DNA from: Dyadobacter soli
Lineage (GTDB): Bacteria > Bacteroidota > Bacteroidia > Cytophagales > Spirosomataceae
Length of the DNA stretch: 64,000 bases
Assembly: GCF_900101885.1 (NCBI RefSeq)
Contig: NZ_FNAN01000008.1
Location: 330,904 to 394,903, forward strand
Reading direction: 5' to 3'
Under the pieces are notes generated by a model that made no database searches, was not told the DNA's origin, and saw only the letters and a program-made list of their open reading frames with translations. Positions 17,813-26,634 of this stretch are shown here, one piece after another. The translations under genes were made by a program, and so were the position numbers. Within the stretch, counting starts at the first letter, position 1, and each line of letters starts with the position of its first letter.

Positions 17813-18913
17813 CTATTTTAGATACTTCTTTTTAATGATTTGCACAATGCGGTCCGAAGCAAAGCCATCCCACAGAGCAGGTAAAGAAGTCGGTTTCTTC
17901 TCCCCGTTAATAACTTCACTTATAATATGCATTGCATTGGCGACATTCAAACCGCCCACCAGCCGATTGGTTCCTTCGCCGACCGTCGACGGGCGTTCCG
18001 TCGAGTTTCTGAATGTGATACAAGGCACGCCAAAAAAAGTAGTTTCCTCCTGCACGCCCCCGGAATCCGTAATCACCAGCTCCGCATTGGAAGTCAGATT
18101 AATAAATTCCAGATAACCCTGCGGCGGCAGCAAATGCAGCCCCTCGATAGTTTCCAGCCGGTGCCAGATGCCTTTGTCGATCAGATTCGATTTGGTCCTG
18201 GGATGAATAGGGAAAACCACTGGCCTGAGCTTGCAAACGGCCTCTATCAGCGCTACCAGCAGCATCAGATCTTCGGATGAATCCACATTCGACGGACGGT
18301 GCATTGTCATCACGATGTACGCGTTTTTTCTCAAACCCAGCTGTGTTGTCACAGAAAGCTCCGACGCTTTCTCCCGGCAATAAACCAGCGAATCGATCAT
18401 GACATTACCGACGAAATGAATGTTATCCGGCCCGATACCCTCGCTTCGTAGATTACTAACCCCCAATTCCTCCGAAACAAAAAGCTCGCCGGACATTTGG
18501 TCGATCAGTATCCGGTTGATCTCCTCGGGCATACTTTTGTCGCCGCTGCGCAACCCGGCTTCCACGTGAACCAACGGCACACCTTCCTTCGCTGCCACCA
18601 ATGCGCACGCCAGACTCGAATTCACATCGCCGACGACGATTACCATATCGGGAGATTCGCTTGCAAGTACGTTTTCGAAGGCGAGCATGATCCGGGCCGT
18701 CTGCGCGGTATGCGAGCCGCCATGTATGCTCAAAGAATAATCCGGATCGGGCAGCCCCAGTTGCGTCAGAAATACCCTGTACATGGCATCGTCGTGATGC
18801 TGCCCGGTGTGAACCAGCTTTACAGAAAACTCCGGACATTTTGCGAAGGCTCTGTACAGGGCCGCTACCTTCACAAAATTGGGCCGCGCGCCCATCACAC
18901 ATAGTATCTTCAA
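17813..18913 (-). CDS. wecB: UDP-N-acetylglucosamine 2-epimerase (non-hydrolysing)
   Basis: A 366-residue WecB-family enzyme that interconverts UDP-GlcNAc and UDP-ManNAc. The catalytic block is intact: VVGDVNSSLA (D96), LVHVEAGLRSGD (E118) and MPEEINR (E130/E131), with a later FPIHPRTKS and TDSGGVQEE for uracil/UDP binding. Length is normal. The start is TTG at 18913 (MKILCVMGARPNF is the conserved N-terminus). It is first in an operon with the flippase. A -7 box lies at 18937-18944. With the dehydrogenase at 20771 it would supply UDP-ManNAcA for the polysaccharide, an inference from co-location. Confidence 0.92.
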   Translation of the reverse strand: MKILCVMGARPNFVKVAALYRAFAKCPEFSVKLVHTGQHHDDAMYRVFLTQLGLPDPDYSLSIHGGSHTAQTARIMLAFENVLASESPDMVIVVGDVNSSLACALVAAKEGVPLVHVEAGLRSGDKSMPEEINRILIDQMSGELFVSEELGVSNLRSEGIGPDNIHFVGNVMIDSLVYCREKASELSVTTQLGLRKNAYIVMTMHRPSNVDSSEDLMLLVALIEAVCKLRPVVFPIHPRTKSNLIDKGIWHRLETIEGLHLLPPQGYLEFINLTSNAELVITDSGGVQEETTFFGVPCITFRNSTERPSTVGEGTNRLVGGLNVANAMHIISEVINGEKKPTSLPALWDGFASDRIVQIIKKKYLK

Positions 18914-18936
18914 CGGCTTCGCTGACGGTTTTTCTG

Positions 18937-18944
18937 CAAAGGTA
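18937..18944 (-). promoter_or_regulatory. TAnnTTTG -7 box for wecB operon
   Basis: TACCTTTG on the minus strand, 23 nt before the TTG start of wecB. It is divergent from the promoter at 19021. Confidence 0.5.
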
Positions 18945-18996
18945 GCAGTTTAAGTACCAATACTAACCGCGCCTGCTTTTACTACTTGGGTATTTA

Positions 18997-19028
18997 TTGT
19001 GATTTGGAAACGTTTCGACCTACTTTTG
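18997..19028 (+). promoter_or_regulatory. Bacteroidota promoter (TTG-N21-TACTTTTG) for glycosyltransferase
   Basis: -33 TTG at 18997-18999, 21-nt spacer, -7 TACTTTTG at 19021-19028. The ATG at 19055 lies 26 nt downstream, which also rules out the longer frame from 18986. Confidence 0.65.
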
Positions 19029-19054
19029 CAACCATAAAACCGACTTATGAGCTG

Positions 19055-19948
19055 ATGCCCGCGAGTGCCCCCATCGTCCTTTTTTGCTATAACCGTCCCG
19101 AACATTTGCAGCAGACCGTCAGGAGTCTGCAAATGAATACGCTTGCTGCTGAAAGCGAGCTGTATATCTATTCCGATGGGCCTAAACATGCGCAGGAGGC
19201 CGGGATTATCAATGAGGTACGGGCTTACATTTCGGGAATTAATGGTTTTAAAAACGTTACAATTTTCGAATCGCCGCAAAATAAAGGGCTGGCGGCATCG
19301 GTCATCGAGGGCGTAAGCCATGTCCTTTCCATGCATCCCAATGTGATCGTGCTGGAAGACGATATGCTCAGCACGACGGATTTTCTGTCGTTCATGAACC
19401 AGGCGCTGGATGTGTACGCCAACCGGGCCGATATTTTTTCCGTAACCGGTTACACGCCGCCTATCGACGTTCCCAAAGACTATGCGCACGACCTGTACCT
19501 CGTGCCGCGGGCGAGTTCCTGGGGCTGGGGCACGTGGGCGCACAAATGGGCGCAGGCCGATTGGCAGGTGAAGGATTTTCAGGCAATAAAAAGCAATGCG
19601 GCGCGCCGTCTGGAATTCAATGCGGGCGGCGACGATCTGTGGCCAATGCTCGCCAAGCAGCAGCAGGGTGTGATCGATTCGTGGGCCATTCGCTGGACGT
19701 ATTCGCAGTTCCTGAACAATGCATGCGGGCTCTACCCTGTTCATTCCAAAATCAAAAACATCGGAACAGACGGCAGCGGTACTAATTTTACATTCAAATC
19801 CGGGGAGTATGGTCAGGAAATGGCCGAGGGTGGTGTGCAAATGCCCGCCGACCTGGTGCCCGATGAGCAAATGACCCGGGCATTCCGGAAATATTACCGG
19901 TTACCATTCCTTTTAAAAGTTAAAAACAGGGTCAAATACGGCATTTGA
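19055..19948 (+). CDS. GT-A-type sugar transferase
   Basis: A 297-residue glycosyltransferase. PIVLFCYNRPEHLQQTVRSL begins the nucleotide-binding fold, VIVLEDDMLST has the metal-binding acidic motif, and ASSWGWGTWAHKW is a conserved block seen in this family of bacterial sugar transferases. No signal peptide or membrane segment. It begins at the ATG at 19055, since the upstream part of the frame overlaps its promoter. It is followed after 12 nt by an FkbM methyltransferase, presumably in one transcript. It is likely to add one sugar of the repeat unit; donor not predictable. Confidence 0.82.
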   Translation: MPASAPIVLFCYNRPEHLQQTVRSLQMNTLAAESELYIYSDGPKHAQEAGIINEVRAYISGINGFKNVTIFESPQNKGLAASVIEGVSHVLSMHPNVIVLEDDMLSTTDFLSFMNQALDVYANRADIFSVTGYTPPIDVPKDYAHDLYLVPRASSWGWGTWAHKWAQADWQVKDFQAIKSNAARRLEFNAGGDDLWPMLAKQQQGVIDSWAIRWTYSQFLNNACGLYPVHSKIKNIGTDGSGTNFTFKSGEYGQEMAEGGVQMPADLVPDEQMTRAFRKYYRLPFLLKVKNRVKYGI

Positions 19949-19960
19949 CCTTCCAATTAT

Positions 19961-20767
19961 ATGTACTGGCTACGCTACCTGCTTAAAGAACCTTTTCATG
20001 CGCTGGGAACCGCGCGAAACCGGGAGTTTGTGAAATTGCTGCTCAAATACGGCAACCACACCCGCTACAAGCTGACGGACGTAGTATTCGGCGGGTTCAA
20101 ACTGAAAGCACCGGACACCATGTCCTTTCTCTGGCAGCACAAGGAGATCTTCGCAGACGAGTTCTATTATTTTGAAAGTACCCAACCTCAACCCGTGATT
20201 TTCGATTGCGGGGCCAATATTGGAATGAGCGTTCTGTATTTCAAAAAATTGTATCCCAATGCCCGGTTACTAGCTTTTGAAGCCGAGCCGGCAATCGCTT
20301 CGCTGCTCCGCCAAAACCTGGAAAGTAATGGTGTTAAGGAAGTTGAAATTATCGATAAAGCCGTGTGGATCAATGACGACGGCATCTGGTTCGGCAGTGA
20401 ATCGGCGGATTCCTCTTCGATTTACTCCACTGCACAGAAGCGTAAGATCGATTCCATTCGGCTGAAAGACTACCTGGAAAAGGAGAGCCGCATTGATTTT
20501 CTCAAAATCGATATTGAAGGCGCTGAAATTGAAGTGCTTCATGATTGCCGCAGCTCGCTTGCGCATGTGCAAAACCTGTTTGTGGAATTTCACTCCTACA
20601 TTGGCAATGCGCAGGGTCTGGCCGATGTGGTGAAAGTTTTCGAAGAAAACGGTTTCCGCTATTATGTGGATACCAACCAGCACCGGCTGCGGCCATTTAC
20701 GAACCATCGCTACCGGGGTAACGATGTGATGGACCTACAATTGAATATTTTTGGCTGGCGCGAATAG
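19961..20767 (+). CDS. FkbM-family SAM methyltransferase (second copy)
   Basis: A 268-residue FkbM methyltransferase. VIFDCGANIGMSVLYFKKL is the SAM glycine loop, AFEAEPAIASLLRQNL the acidic motif, and LKIDIEGAEIEVLHDC the family hallmark. It is only distantly similar to the protein at 15392, so it is probably not a recent duplication and may act on a different hydroxyl. It lies 12 nt after the sugar transferase gene and is convergent with the dehydrogenase gene (stop at 20771). Role: sugar O-methylation of the surface polysaccharide. Confidence 0.85.
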   Translation: MYWLRYLLKEPFHALGTARNREFVKLLLKYGNHTRYKLTDVVFGGFKLKAPDTMSFLWQHKEIFADEFYYFESTQPQPVIFDCGANIGMSVLYFKKLYPNARLLAFEAEPAIASLLRQNLESNGVKEVEIIDKAVWINDDGIWFGSESADSSSIYSTAQKRKIDSIRLKDYLEKESRIDFLKIDIEGAEIEVLHDCRSSLAHVQNLFVEFHSYIGNAQGLADVVKVFEENGFRYYVDTNQHRLRPFTNHRYRGNDVMDLQLNIFGWRE

Positions 20768-20770
20768 GCG

Positions 20771-22036
20771 TCAAAGCCGCGAATCCACCATTTCCTGCGG
20801 TAATACTGATTTCAAATCGAATATCACGGAATCAGCGCCGGTAAATTCCCTGAACTCCATGGCGCGAAACTCCTGGTGGGCCACAGCCAGCACCACTGCC
20901 TCGTAGCTACCTGCGGGTCGGTCGAGCAATGCAATGCCATATTCTCCCAGTACCTGCTCCCCCGACGCCCAGGGGTCGTGGACTTCCACCTGCATTCCGA
21001 AATCGGTCAGTTCGCGGTACACGTCGATCACACGTGTGTTACGGATATCGGGGCAATTTTCCTTAAAAGTAATGCCCAAAATCAGCACCCGGCTGCCCTC
21101 GATCTTATGTCCCTTGCGGATCATGAGCTTTACCAGCTTGTTGGCCACAAACACGCCCATCATATCATTTACCCTACGGCCGGACAGAATTACCTGCGGG
21201 TAGTAACCCAGCGATTCGGCCTTGTAAGCCAGGTAGTACGGATCGACCCCAATGCAATGGCCTCCCACTAATCCCGGTTTGTATTTTAGAAAATTCCATT
21301 TCGTAGCGGCCGCTTCGAGTACTTCCGTGGTATCGATATTCATCCGGTCGAAGATGAGCGCCAGTTCGTTCACGAAGGAGATATTCACATCCCGCTGCGC
21401 ATTTTCGATCGCTTTCGAAGCCTCCGCCACCTTGATACTGGAAGCCAGATGCGTGCCCGCATCGATAACCGACGCGTACAAATCGTCCACAAATCGGGCC
21501 ATTTCGGGCGTAGAGCCCGAGGTCACTTTTTTGATCTTTGTAAAAGTATTGACTTTATCACCGGGGTTAATGCGCTCGGGAGAATAGCCGCAGAAGAACC
21601 CCTCATTGAATTTCAAACCGCTTTCCCGTTCCAGTACCGGCACGCAATCGTCCTCGGTACAACCAGGATATACCGTGGATTCATAAATCACGACGTCGCC
21701 CTTTCTCAATATTTGCCCGATCATCGCGCTGGCTTTCAGCAAATAGGTAAGATCGGGCTTTTTGTAATGATCCACGGGCGTCGGTACAGTGACGATATAG
21801 ACGTTGCATTCCTGCAATGCGCCTTCATCCCACGAAAATGTAAGGTTAACTGCCTCGCGTAAATCCCGCCGTGAAATTTCCTTAGTGGTATCGTAAGCGT
21901 CTTTCAACTCCTGAATGCGCCTTTTATTGATATCGAAACCAGTTACCGGATACTTTTTGCTGAACGCCACAGCCAGCGGCAAACCGACATAACCTAACCC
22001 GATAACGGCAATTCTGACATCTGATGTGGGTAACAT
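20771..22036 (-). CDS. UDP-sugar 6-dehydrogenase (WecC/TviB/WbpO type)
   Basis: A 421-residue nucleotide-sugar dehydrogenase, an NAD-dependent four-electron oxidation of UDP-HexNAc to UDP-HexNAcA. GLGYVGLPLAVAF (13-25) is the NAD-binding loop. YSPERINPGDK and GGHCIGVDPYYLA (C261, catalytic thiol) mark the UDP-HexNAc branch rather than UDP-glucose dehydrogenase. With WecB in the same locus, UDP-ManNAc is the likely substrate. TviB/WbpO enzymes take UDP-GlcNAc or UDP-GalNAc, so this is not certain. It reads towards the FkbM gene, with palindromic repeats just upstream of its ATG. Confidence 0.88.
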   Translation of the reverse strand: MLPTSDVRIAVIGLGYVGLPLAVAFSKKYPVTGFDINKRRIQELKDAYDTTKEISRRDLREAVNLTFSWDEGALQECNVYIVTVPTPVDHYKKPDLTYLLKASAMIGQILRKGDVVIYESTVYPGCTEDDCVPVLERESGLKFNEGFFCGYSPERINPGDKVNTFTKIKKVTSGSTPEMARFVDDLYASVIDAGTHLASSIKVAEASKAIENAQRDVNISFVNELALIFDRMNIDTTEVLEAAATKWNFLKYKPGLVGGHCIGVDPYYLAYKAESLGYYPQVILSGRRVNDMMGVFVANKLVKLMIRKGHKIEGSRVLILGITFKENCPDIRNTRVIDVYRELTDFGMQVEVHDPWASGEQVLGEYGIALLDRPAGSYEAVVLAVAHQEFRAMEFREFTGADSVIFDLKSVLPQEMVDSRL

Positions 22037-22132
22037 GGAAGGTACGCTATTAAATGTTCGGGCATAAAACTAGGCATATTTCAGCCTTTCAAAAAATCCC
22101 GGTGATGGCGTTACCAAAGTGGATTTGCGTCT

Positions 22133-22159
22133 TTTAAGATCACAAATTGTGATCTTAAA
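22133..22159. repeat. Perfect palindrome 1 (ttaagatcacaa core)
   Basis: 13-bp arms around one central base: tttaagatcacaa-a-ttgtgatcttaaa. It lies in the short gap between the dehydrogenase start and the methyltransferase stop. It shares the core aagRTCACAAATTGTGAYctt with the second palindrome 31 bp downstream. Confidence 0.8.
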
Positions 22160-22189
22160 GAAAGGCCAAGGTATTATACCATTAGGTGT

Positions 22190-22230
22190 ACAAGTTTCTA
22201 AGGTCACAAATTGTGACCTTAGAAACTTGT
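22190..22230. repeat. Perfect palindrome 2 (ctaaggtcacaa core)
   Basis: 20-bp perfect arms (22190-22209 and 22211-22230) around one base. In one frame the core reads LRSQIVT, and the reverse strand reads LRSQFVT, a motif recalled from ORF6N-domain proteins. See findings. Confidence 0.8.
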
Positions 22231-22253
22231 CTTGCCAGCATGTGTACCAGCAT

Positions 22254-23162
22254 TCAATGCGCATAAGGATTTGGCGGAAAAATATGTACCTGAAACCCGT
22301 CCTGCTGCATGGCCTTCATAACCTGTTCGGAAGGCAGTTTCTTGAATATCACTGCGCAAAGTACCTGTGAAGGCATTAGCGAAGCTTTTACCAGAAAATC
22401 ATGAAATGCGAGCTTCCGCTTGATCTTGCGGAATGCCGGCGATGAATCGTCCGCCTTCTCGCGTCCGTACGACGGATGATAGTAGTTATTATTAATACCT
22501 TTGAATGCGACCGCCGGTAAACCGATCCCGTTCGCCAGCTTGTCCATTTCGCGCTCGGATAGCTTGAAAACGTAGTTCCCCACGGTTTCAAATGAATACC
22601 TGTTTTTCCAGTATTTCTGTAAAGCCTTCGTATCGAAGCGGTCGAATATATTCCTTAATGCAAGCAGGAAAGGCATTTTGGAGATCGGGTCGTGCGGCTC
22701 TACCAGGATTACAGCCTCGCGTGCCACGCGCAGCATCTCATATACGCCCAGATACGGACGCGGGAAGTGGTGATAGGCCTCCTTGCAGAATACATAATCG
22801 TAGCTATTATCGGCAAATGTCAGACGCTCGACGTTTTCAATGGCATACTTATCAATGAATCCCCTTTCCTTCGACAGCGGCAAAAAAGTACCTGCTATAT
22901 CGCTGGCGGTGGCATCGAGCCCTTTTTTGAAAAAATGATTGGCATCAAACCCGTACCCATCCCCCACCGTCAGCCACGTTTTCTGCTCCCGCACGAATGG
23001 CTCAGTAAGGTCCAGCATGCGCTTGTGGATCCAGTGGTTAATCGTCTGGTGCGCATTATCATACTCCCAAAGTTCGATCGCTTTATTTTTAGCCTCCTGT
23101 GTAGCATATTGCAGCTCGTACCATTCCGAATGCGCCTCGTGGCTTTTCTTTTCGCTTGACAT
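22254..23162 (-). CDS. Class I SAM-dependent methyltransferase
   Basis: A 302-residue protein with a methyltransferase core. TWLTVGDGYGFDANHFFKKG is the SAM-binding loop, followed by a second acidic strand (ATASDIAGTFLP) and FADNSYDYVFCKEAYHHFPRP, the motif-4-like region of UbiE/type 11 methyltransferases. No signal peptide. It lies in the polysaccharide locus, divergent from the glycosyltransferase at 23292, and probably methylates a sugar or a lipid-linked intermediate. A C-terminal extension of about 90 residues is helical and of no recognised family. Confidence 0.83.
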   Translation of the reverse strand: MSSEKKSHEAHSEWYELQYATQEAKNKAIELWEYDNAHQTINHWIHKRMLDLTEPFVREQKTWLTVGDGYGFDANHFFKKGLDATASDIAGTFLPLSKERGFIDKYAIENVERLTFADNSYDYVFCKEAYHHFPRPYLGVYEMLRVAREAVILVEPHDPISKMPFLLALRNIFDRFDTKALQKYWKNRYSFETVGNYVFKLSEREMDKLANGIGLPAVAFKGINNNYYHPSYGREKADDSSPAFRKIKRKLAFHDFLVKASLMPSQVLCAVIFKKLPSEQVMKAMQQDGFQVHIFPPNPYAH

Positions 23163-23291
23163 TTTCGCGGGGACACCTATTTTGCGATAAAGATACTTTC
23201 AACGAATAAGATTTATTTAACGGAGCAAATATTAATTTTATCGGTCTAAAATGGTTATCCGGCCAAAACACGAATTATCTATTGCGATCAA

Positions 23292-24536
23292 ATGGTGCTT
23301 CAACTAAGTACTTTTCATTGGGAAGGAGGCGCCGGGGTCGCTGCGGCAAGGTTGCATCAGGCATTACGCAATGCCGGGACCGATTCGCAACTCATGGTTT
23401 CGGAAATTTCCAGCCCCGCCCCGCACACGACCGCATGGGCGGATGCTTCCTGGAAATCCAGAAAAGCCTGGGGCAATTTTGTGCTGGAAAGACTTAGTTT
23501 TTTGCCTTATGAAAAAGACAAGTCCGTCCGTTTTGCCTTCTCTCCTGCTGTTGCCGGCGCCGACATTGCCGATCATCCGCTGGTGAAACAAGCCAGCATT
23601 ATTCATTTGCATTGGATCAATTTCGGATTCCTTTCGATGAAATCACTGGAAAAGCTCTTCGCTCTCGGCAAACCGATCGTATGGACGTTGCACGACATGT
23701 GGACTTTCACTGGCGGCTGCCATTACAACCGCGGTTGTGAGCGCTATCTTTCGCATTGCTGCTATTGTCCGTATCTCAAAAAGCCGGGCGAATATGATAT
23801 CGCTTTTACCCAATTCGAAAAAAAGCAACGTCTTTACCAAAATACCAACCTTACGCTGGTTTCTCCCAGCCGATGGCTGGATAATCTCGTACAAAAAGCT
23901 GCATTAACGAATGGGAAACCTTCACGGGCCATTCCAAATTGCATTGATACGAACTTCTTCAAACCCGGTGACCGCATAGGTGCACGCAATGCATTAGGCC
24001 TGCCGGCAGACAAGCGATTGCTCCTGTTCGCAGGCGCCAACACACAGGACCCGCGCAAGGGCTTTACCTACTTCCGGGAAGCCATGCAGGACCCCGATCT
24101 TGCCGGCACGGAAGTAATGATTCTTGGCAAAGGGAAGCCGGAAAACTTCAAGGATATGCCTGTCAAAGTGCATTTCCTCGGTAAAATCTCGGATTCGGCG
24201 CAAATGGTACAGGCTTACAATGCGGCCGACATGCTCATTGTTCCGTCACTCGAAGACAACCTCCCGAACACCATTATGGAAGCCATGGCTTGCGGAACAC
24301 CGGCGGTAGGCTTCGACACCGGAGGCATTCCGGAGATGATAGGGCATTTGGAAAGCGGTTTCATATCGAAATCCAAGTCGCCTTCCTCACTTTCAGAAGG
24401 CATTCAATGGGTGCTGAGCCATAATTCGAATGGCGCCATCTCGGAGCAGGCGCGTGCGAAGGTTTTGCAACACTATTCGGAAGAGGTGATAGCGAGGCAG
24501 TATTCCCAACTTTATGACTCCCTGCTTCATGGATAG
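23292..24536 (+). CDS. Glycosyltransferase family 4 (GT-B)
   Basis: A 414-residue GT-B enzyme. The N-terminal domain (about 1-190) has FHWEGGAGVAAARLHQAL and a Cys-rich stretch TGGCHYNRGCERYLSHCCYC near residues 145-165 that recurs in GT4 enzymes of colanic acid type. The C-terminal donor domain has NAADMLIVPSLEDNLPNTIMEAMACGTPAV, with the EX7E motif. It probably adds a sugar from a nucleotide donor to the lipid-linked repeat unit. Its stop overlaps the next gene's ATG by 8 nt, so the two are translationally coupled. Confidence 0.87.
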   Translation: MVLQLSTFHWEGGAGVAAARLHQALRNAGTDSQLMVSEISSPAPHTTAWADASWKSRKAWGNFVLERLSFLPYEKDKSVRFAFSPAVAGADIADHPLVKQASIIHLHWINFGFLSMKSLEKLFALGKPIVWTLHDMWTFTGGCHYNRGCERYLSHCCYCPYLKKPGEYDIAFTQFEKKQRLYQNTNLTLVSPSRWLDNLVQKAALTNGKPSRAIPNCIDTNFFKPGDRIGARNALGLPADKRLLLFAGANTQDPRKGFTYFREAMQDPDLAGTEVMILGKGKPENFKDMPVKVHFLGKISDSAQMVQAYNAADMLIVPSLEDNLPNTIMEAMACGTPAVGFDTGGIPEMIGHLESGFISKSKSPSSLSEGIQWVLSHNSNGAISEQARAKVLQHYSEEVIARQYSQLYDSLLHG

Positions 24537-25305
24537 CCCATTGTTAACCATCATTACCGTGACTTTCCAGGCCGAAAAATTCCTTGGCCGGACATTAAAT
24601 AGTGTAGAAAGGGCTTTGTCTCAGGTAGAAGATCGCAAGCTACTGGAATACCTGATCATCGACGGCGGCTCAAAAGATCAGACACTCAGCATCGCCGGCC
24701 AGTATAATCAACTGATTTCCAAAGTCATTTCCGAAAAAGACAAAGGCCTTTACGACGCCATGAACAAAGGCTTACGGCTTGCGACGGGGAAATATGTATG
24801 GTTTTTGAATGCGGGTGATGAGGCTTACGACGATCAGACGCTGCAAAAGCTTCTGGCATCGCTCGAAAGCGGCGGCGCGGTGTATTATAGTGATGCCATG
24901 ATGGTTCGCGAAGACGGCACCGAAGTGGGTTTGCGCAGCCGGTTTACTCCGCATACATTACCGACAAACCTTCGTTGGCAGGACTTCGCGCTCGGCATGA
25001 AAGTATGCCACCAGGCCTTTATCGTGCGGAAAGACATTGCGCCGGTGTATGAATACCAGAATCTCAGCGCCGACATCGATTGGGAAATCGAGTGCCTGAA
25101 ACGGGCCGACAACGTGCATTACCTGCCGTTCGTCCTCTGCCGTTATCTGTTAGGAGGCCTTTCCGTCAAAAATCACCGCCGTTCGCTCACCGACCGGTAC
25201 AAGGTCCTGAAAAAGCATTTCGGACTTGTACCGACGTTGTTCAACCACCTCCGCATATTCTGGCGCGGGTATTGGTTTGCTAAAAAGAACGGGAAATACT
25301 GGTAG
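24529..25305 (+). CDS. Glycosyltransferase family 2 (GT-A)
   Basis: A 258-residue GT2 enzyme. PLLTIITVTFQAEKFLGRTL starts the fold, YLIIDGGSKDQT is the nucleotide site, and VWFLNAGDEAYDD includes the acidic metal-binding residues. SADIDWEIECLKRA is the acceptor-side catalytic acidic region. The ATG at 24529 overlaps the end of the upstream GT4 gene by 8 nt, so the in-frame ATG at 24514 is less likely. It closes the polysaccharide locus, which is separated from the Sus-type operon by a short convergent gap. Confidence 0.86.
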   Translation: MDSPLLTIITVTFQAEKFLGRTLNSVERALSQVEDRKLLEYLIIDGGSKDQTLSIAGQYNQLISKVISEKDKGLYDAMNKGLRLATGKYVWFLNAGDEAYDDQTLQKLLASLESGGAVYYSDAMMVREDGTEVGLRSRFTPHTLPTNLRWQDFALGMKVCHQAFIVRKDIAPVYEYQNLSADIDWEIECLKRADNVHYLPFVLCRYLLGGLSVKNHRRSLTDRYKVLKKHFGLVPTLFNHLRIFWRGYWFAKKNGKYW

Positions 25306-25320
25306 CGGCTACATTAATTG

Positions 25321-26628
25321 CTATTCCCACGTAATCCAGGATTTGGCATCCTTGGCGCTTACCATATCGTATGTTTCATCCGACGTCTGAATCAGGTAAA
25401 ATCCGGCGGGATCGAATAAAAGATCACCCGATTTGTCTACGGCGCCGCCCGCTGGTATTACGCCAAATGTCCCGAGCTGGGTAAATACCGCACGGCCATC
25501 CGCTGTAAAAGTAGGCTTTGCCGGAGCATGTCCGTTATCCAGATAAATGCCGTCCTCATCATTAAAAATAGGTGCGAATGCATCATACTGGGGATTGAAA
25601 GCCGGCGAGTACATATAGAACCAGTATGGACGGCCCTGATCATCTTTCAAGTCATTTACCTTGAATGCGTCGTCAACACCATTTACGTGAAAGCCCATAG
25701 AGGACCGCCAGTCGCCACCGGATTCAACCGGTGCCTGCCACCATCTTCGCGCAGCTGCCAGATCGACGGATAACGGTTTGATCGCGCTTACCACTACCCC
25801 GCTTGCACCGCCGCCGCTGAAACCGACCTGCGTCGAATTAGCATTCCAGGTAATGTTGGTGAAACCTGTGATGGTTTGCGAGCCGTTTACCAGTGGGGAT
25901 ACGAACGCTACACCCGTCGGATTAAAGTAATAGCTGGTAGTAAAAGTTTTCGGCACGTTTCCGTTCAACCAGGTCATTTTAATGGTCCTTGTATTCTGAT
26001 TAACCGTAATTTCATAGGTGTTTGCACCGAGCGTAACACGCTTGAAATAGGGAATGTATTTGCTGATATTATTAAATAGAACAGCCTTCGCCAGATCCCC
26101 GTTCGTATAGGCGGTCGCCTGCGCCTGCGTGGCTTTGGTAAGTACCAGACGGCTCTGGTTTTTGCGACCGACAAACGCCATGCGATCCTCGCTCAGGGAA
26201 TCACCGTAGATGCTGAATTCGAAATCAGATTTGAGGCCCTCGCCAAGTGTTCCGCCGTTGACTTCGTTATCAGGGTCCGCCAACACGTGGAGGTATGAAT
26301 AGGTGTCGAATATCAAAGAAGGTGTTTGCATGGCCTTCAACCGGTAACTGCTTTCTTTCGACTTGGCAGCAGCAGCGTCGGAGAAATCGGAATACATTGT
26401 AACACGGTTTTTGTCATCGAATTTGAAATAAAACCCGTAACTCCCGCCACCGCCAGGATAAATGACCGCATTCCAGCCATAAGGCGCTTCTACGAGTTGC
26501 TTTTCGTATGAGGCCAGTGCCGCGTTCAAACGCACATCCGCCGATTCTTCAAAAACCGTGTCATCCTTGTTTTCACAGGAGAAGAATACAGTGGTGAGAA
26601 ACAACAGGTATAAAAATGATCTCTTCAT
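25321..26628 (-). CDS. DUF4302 lipoprotein
   Basis: A 435-residue lipoprotein. The signal ends at lipobox Cys18 (TVFFSC). The mature protein has features of the Bacteroidota DUF4302 family: an N-terminal helix EKQLVEAPYGWNAVIYPGGGGSYGFYFKFDD and a long beta-rich body. These proteins are almost always found with a SusC/SusD pair and a HExxH lipoprotein, as here, suggesting a shared surface complex. The molecular role is unknown. Last gene of the operon, 7 nt after the HExxH lipoprotein gene. Confidence 0.85.
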   Translation of the reverse strand: MKRSFLYLLFLTTVFFSCENKDDTVFEESADVRLNAALASYEKQLVEAPYGWNAVIYPGGGGSYGFYFKFDDKNRVTMYSDFSDAAAAKSKESSYRLKAMQTPSLIFDTYSYLHVLADPDNEVNGGTLGEGLKSDFEFSIYGDSLSEDRMAFVGRKNQSRLVLTKATQAQATAYTNGDLAKAVLFNNISKYIPYFKRVTLGANTYEITVNQNTRTIKMTWLNGNVPKTFTTSYYFNPTGVAFVSPLVNGSQTITGFTNITWNANSTQVGFSGGGASGVVVSAIKPLSVDLAAARRWWQAPVESGGDWRSSMGFHVNGVDDAFKVNDLKDDQGRPYWFYMYSPAFNPQYDAFAPIFNDEDGIYLDNGHAPAKPTFTADGRAVFTQLGTFGVIPAGGAVDKSGDLLFDPAGFYLIQTSDETYDMVSAKDAKSWITWE

Positions 26629-26634
26629 CTGGCG

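Noticed and set aside
18950..19870. A 306-residue minus-strand frame opposite the sugar transferase
   Set aside because: Shadow of the plus-strand gene, whose GT-A motifs and promoter are clear.
22070..22370. Frames of 64 and 83 residues across the palindromes as ORF6N-like genes
   Set aside because: They are too short, overlap real genes and consist largely of the palindromes read as protein. Treated as repeats, with the ORF6N likeness noted only as a finding.
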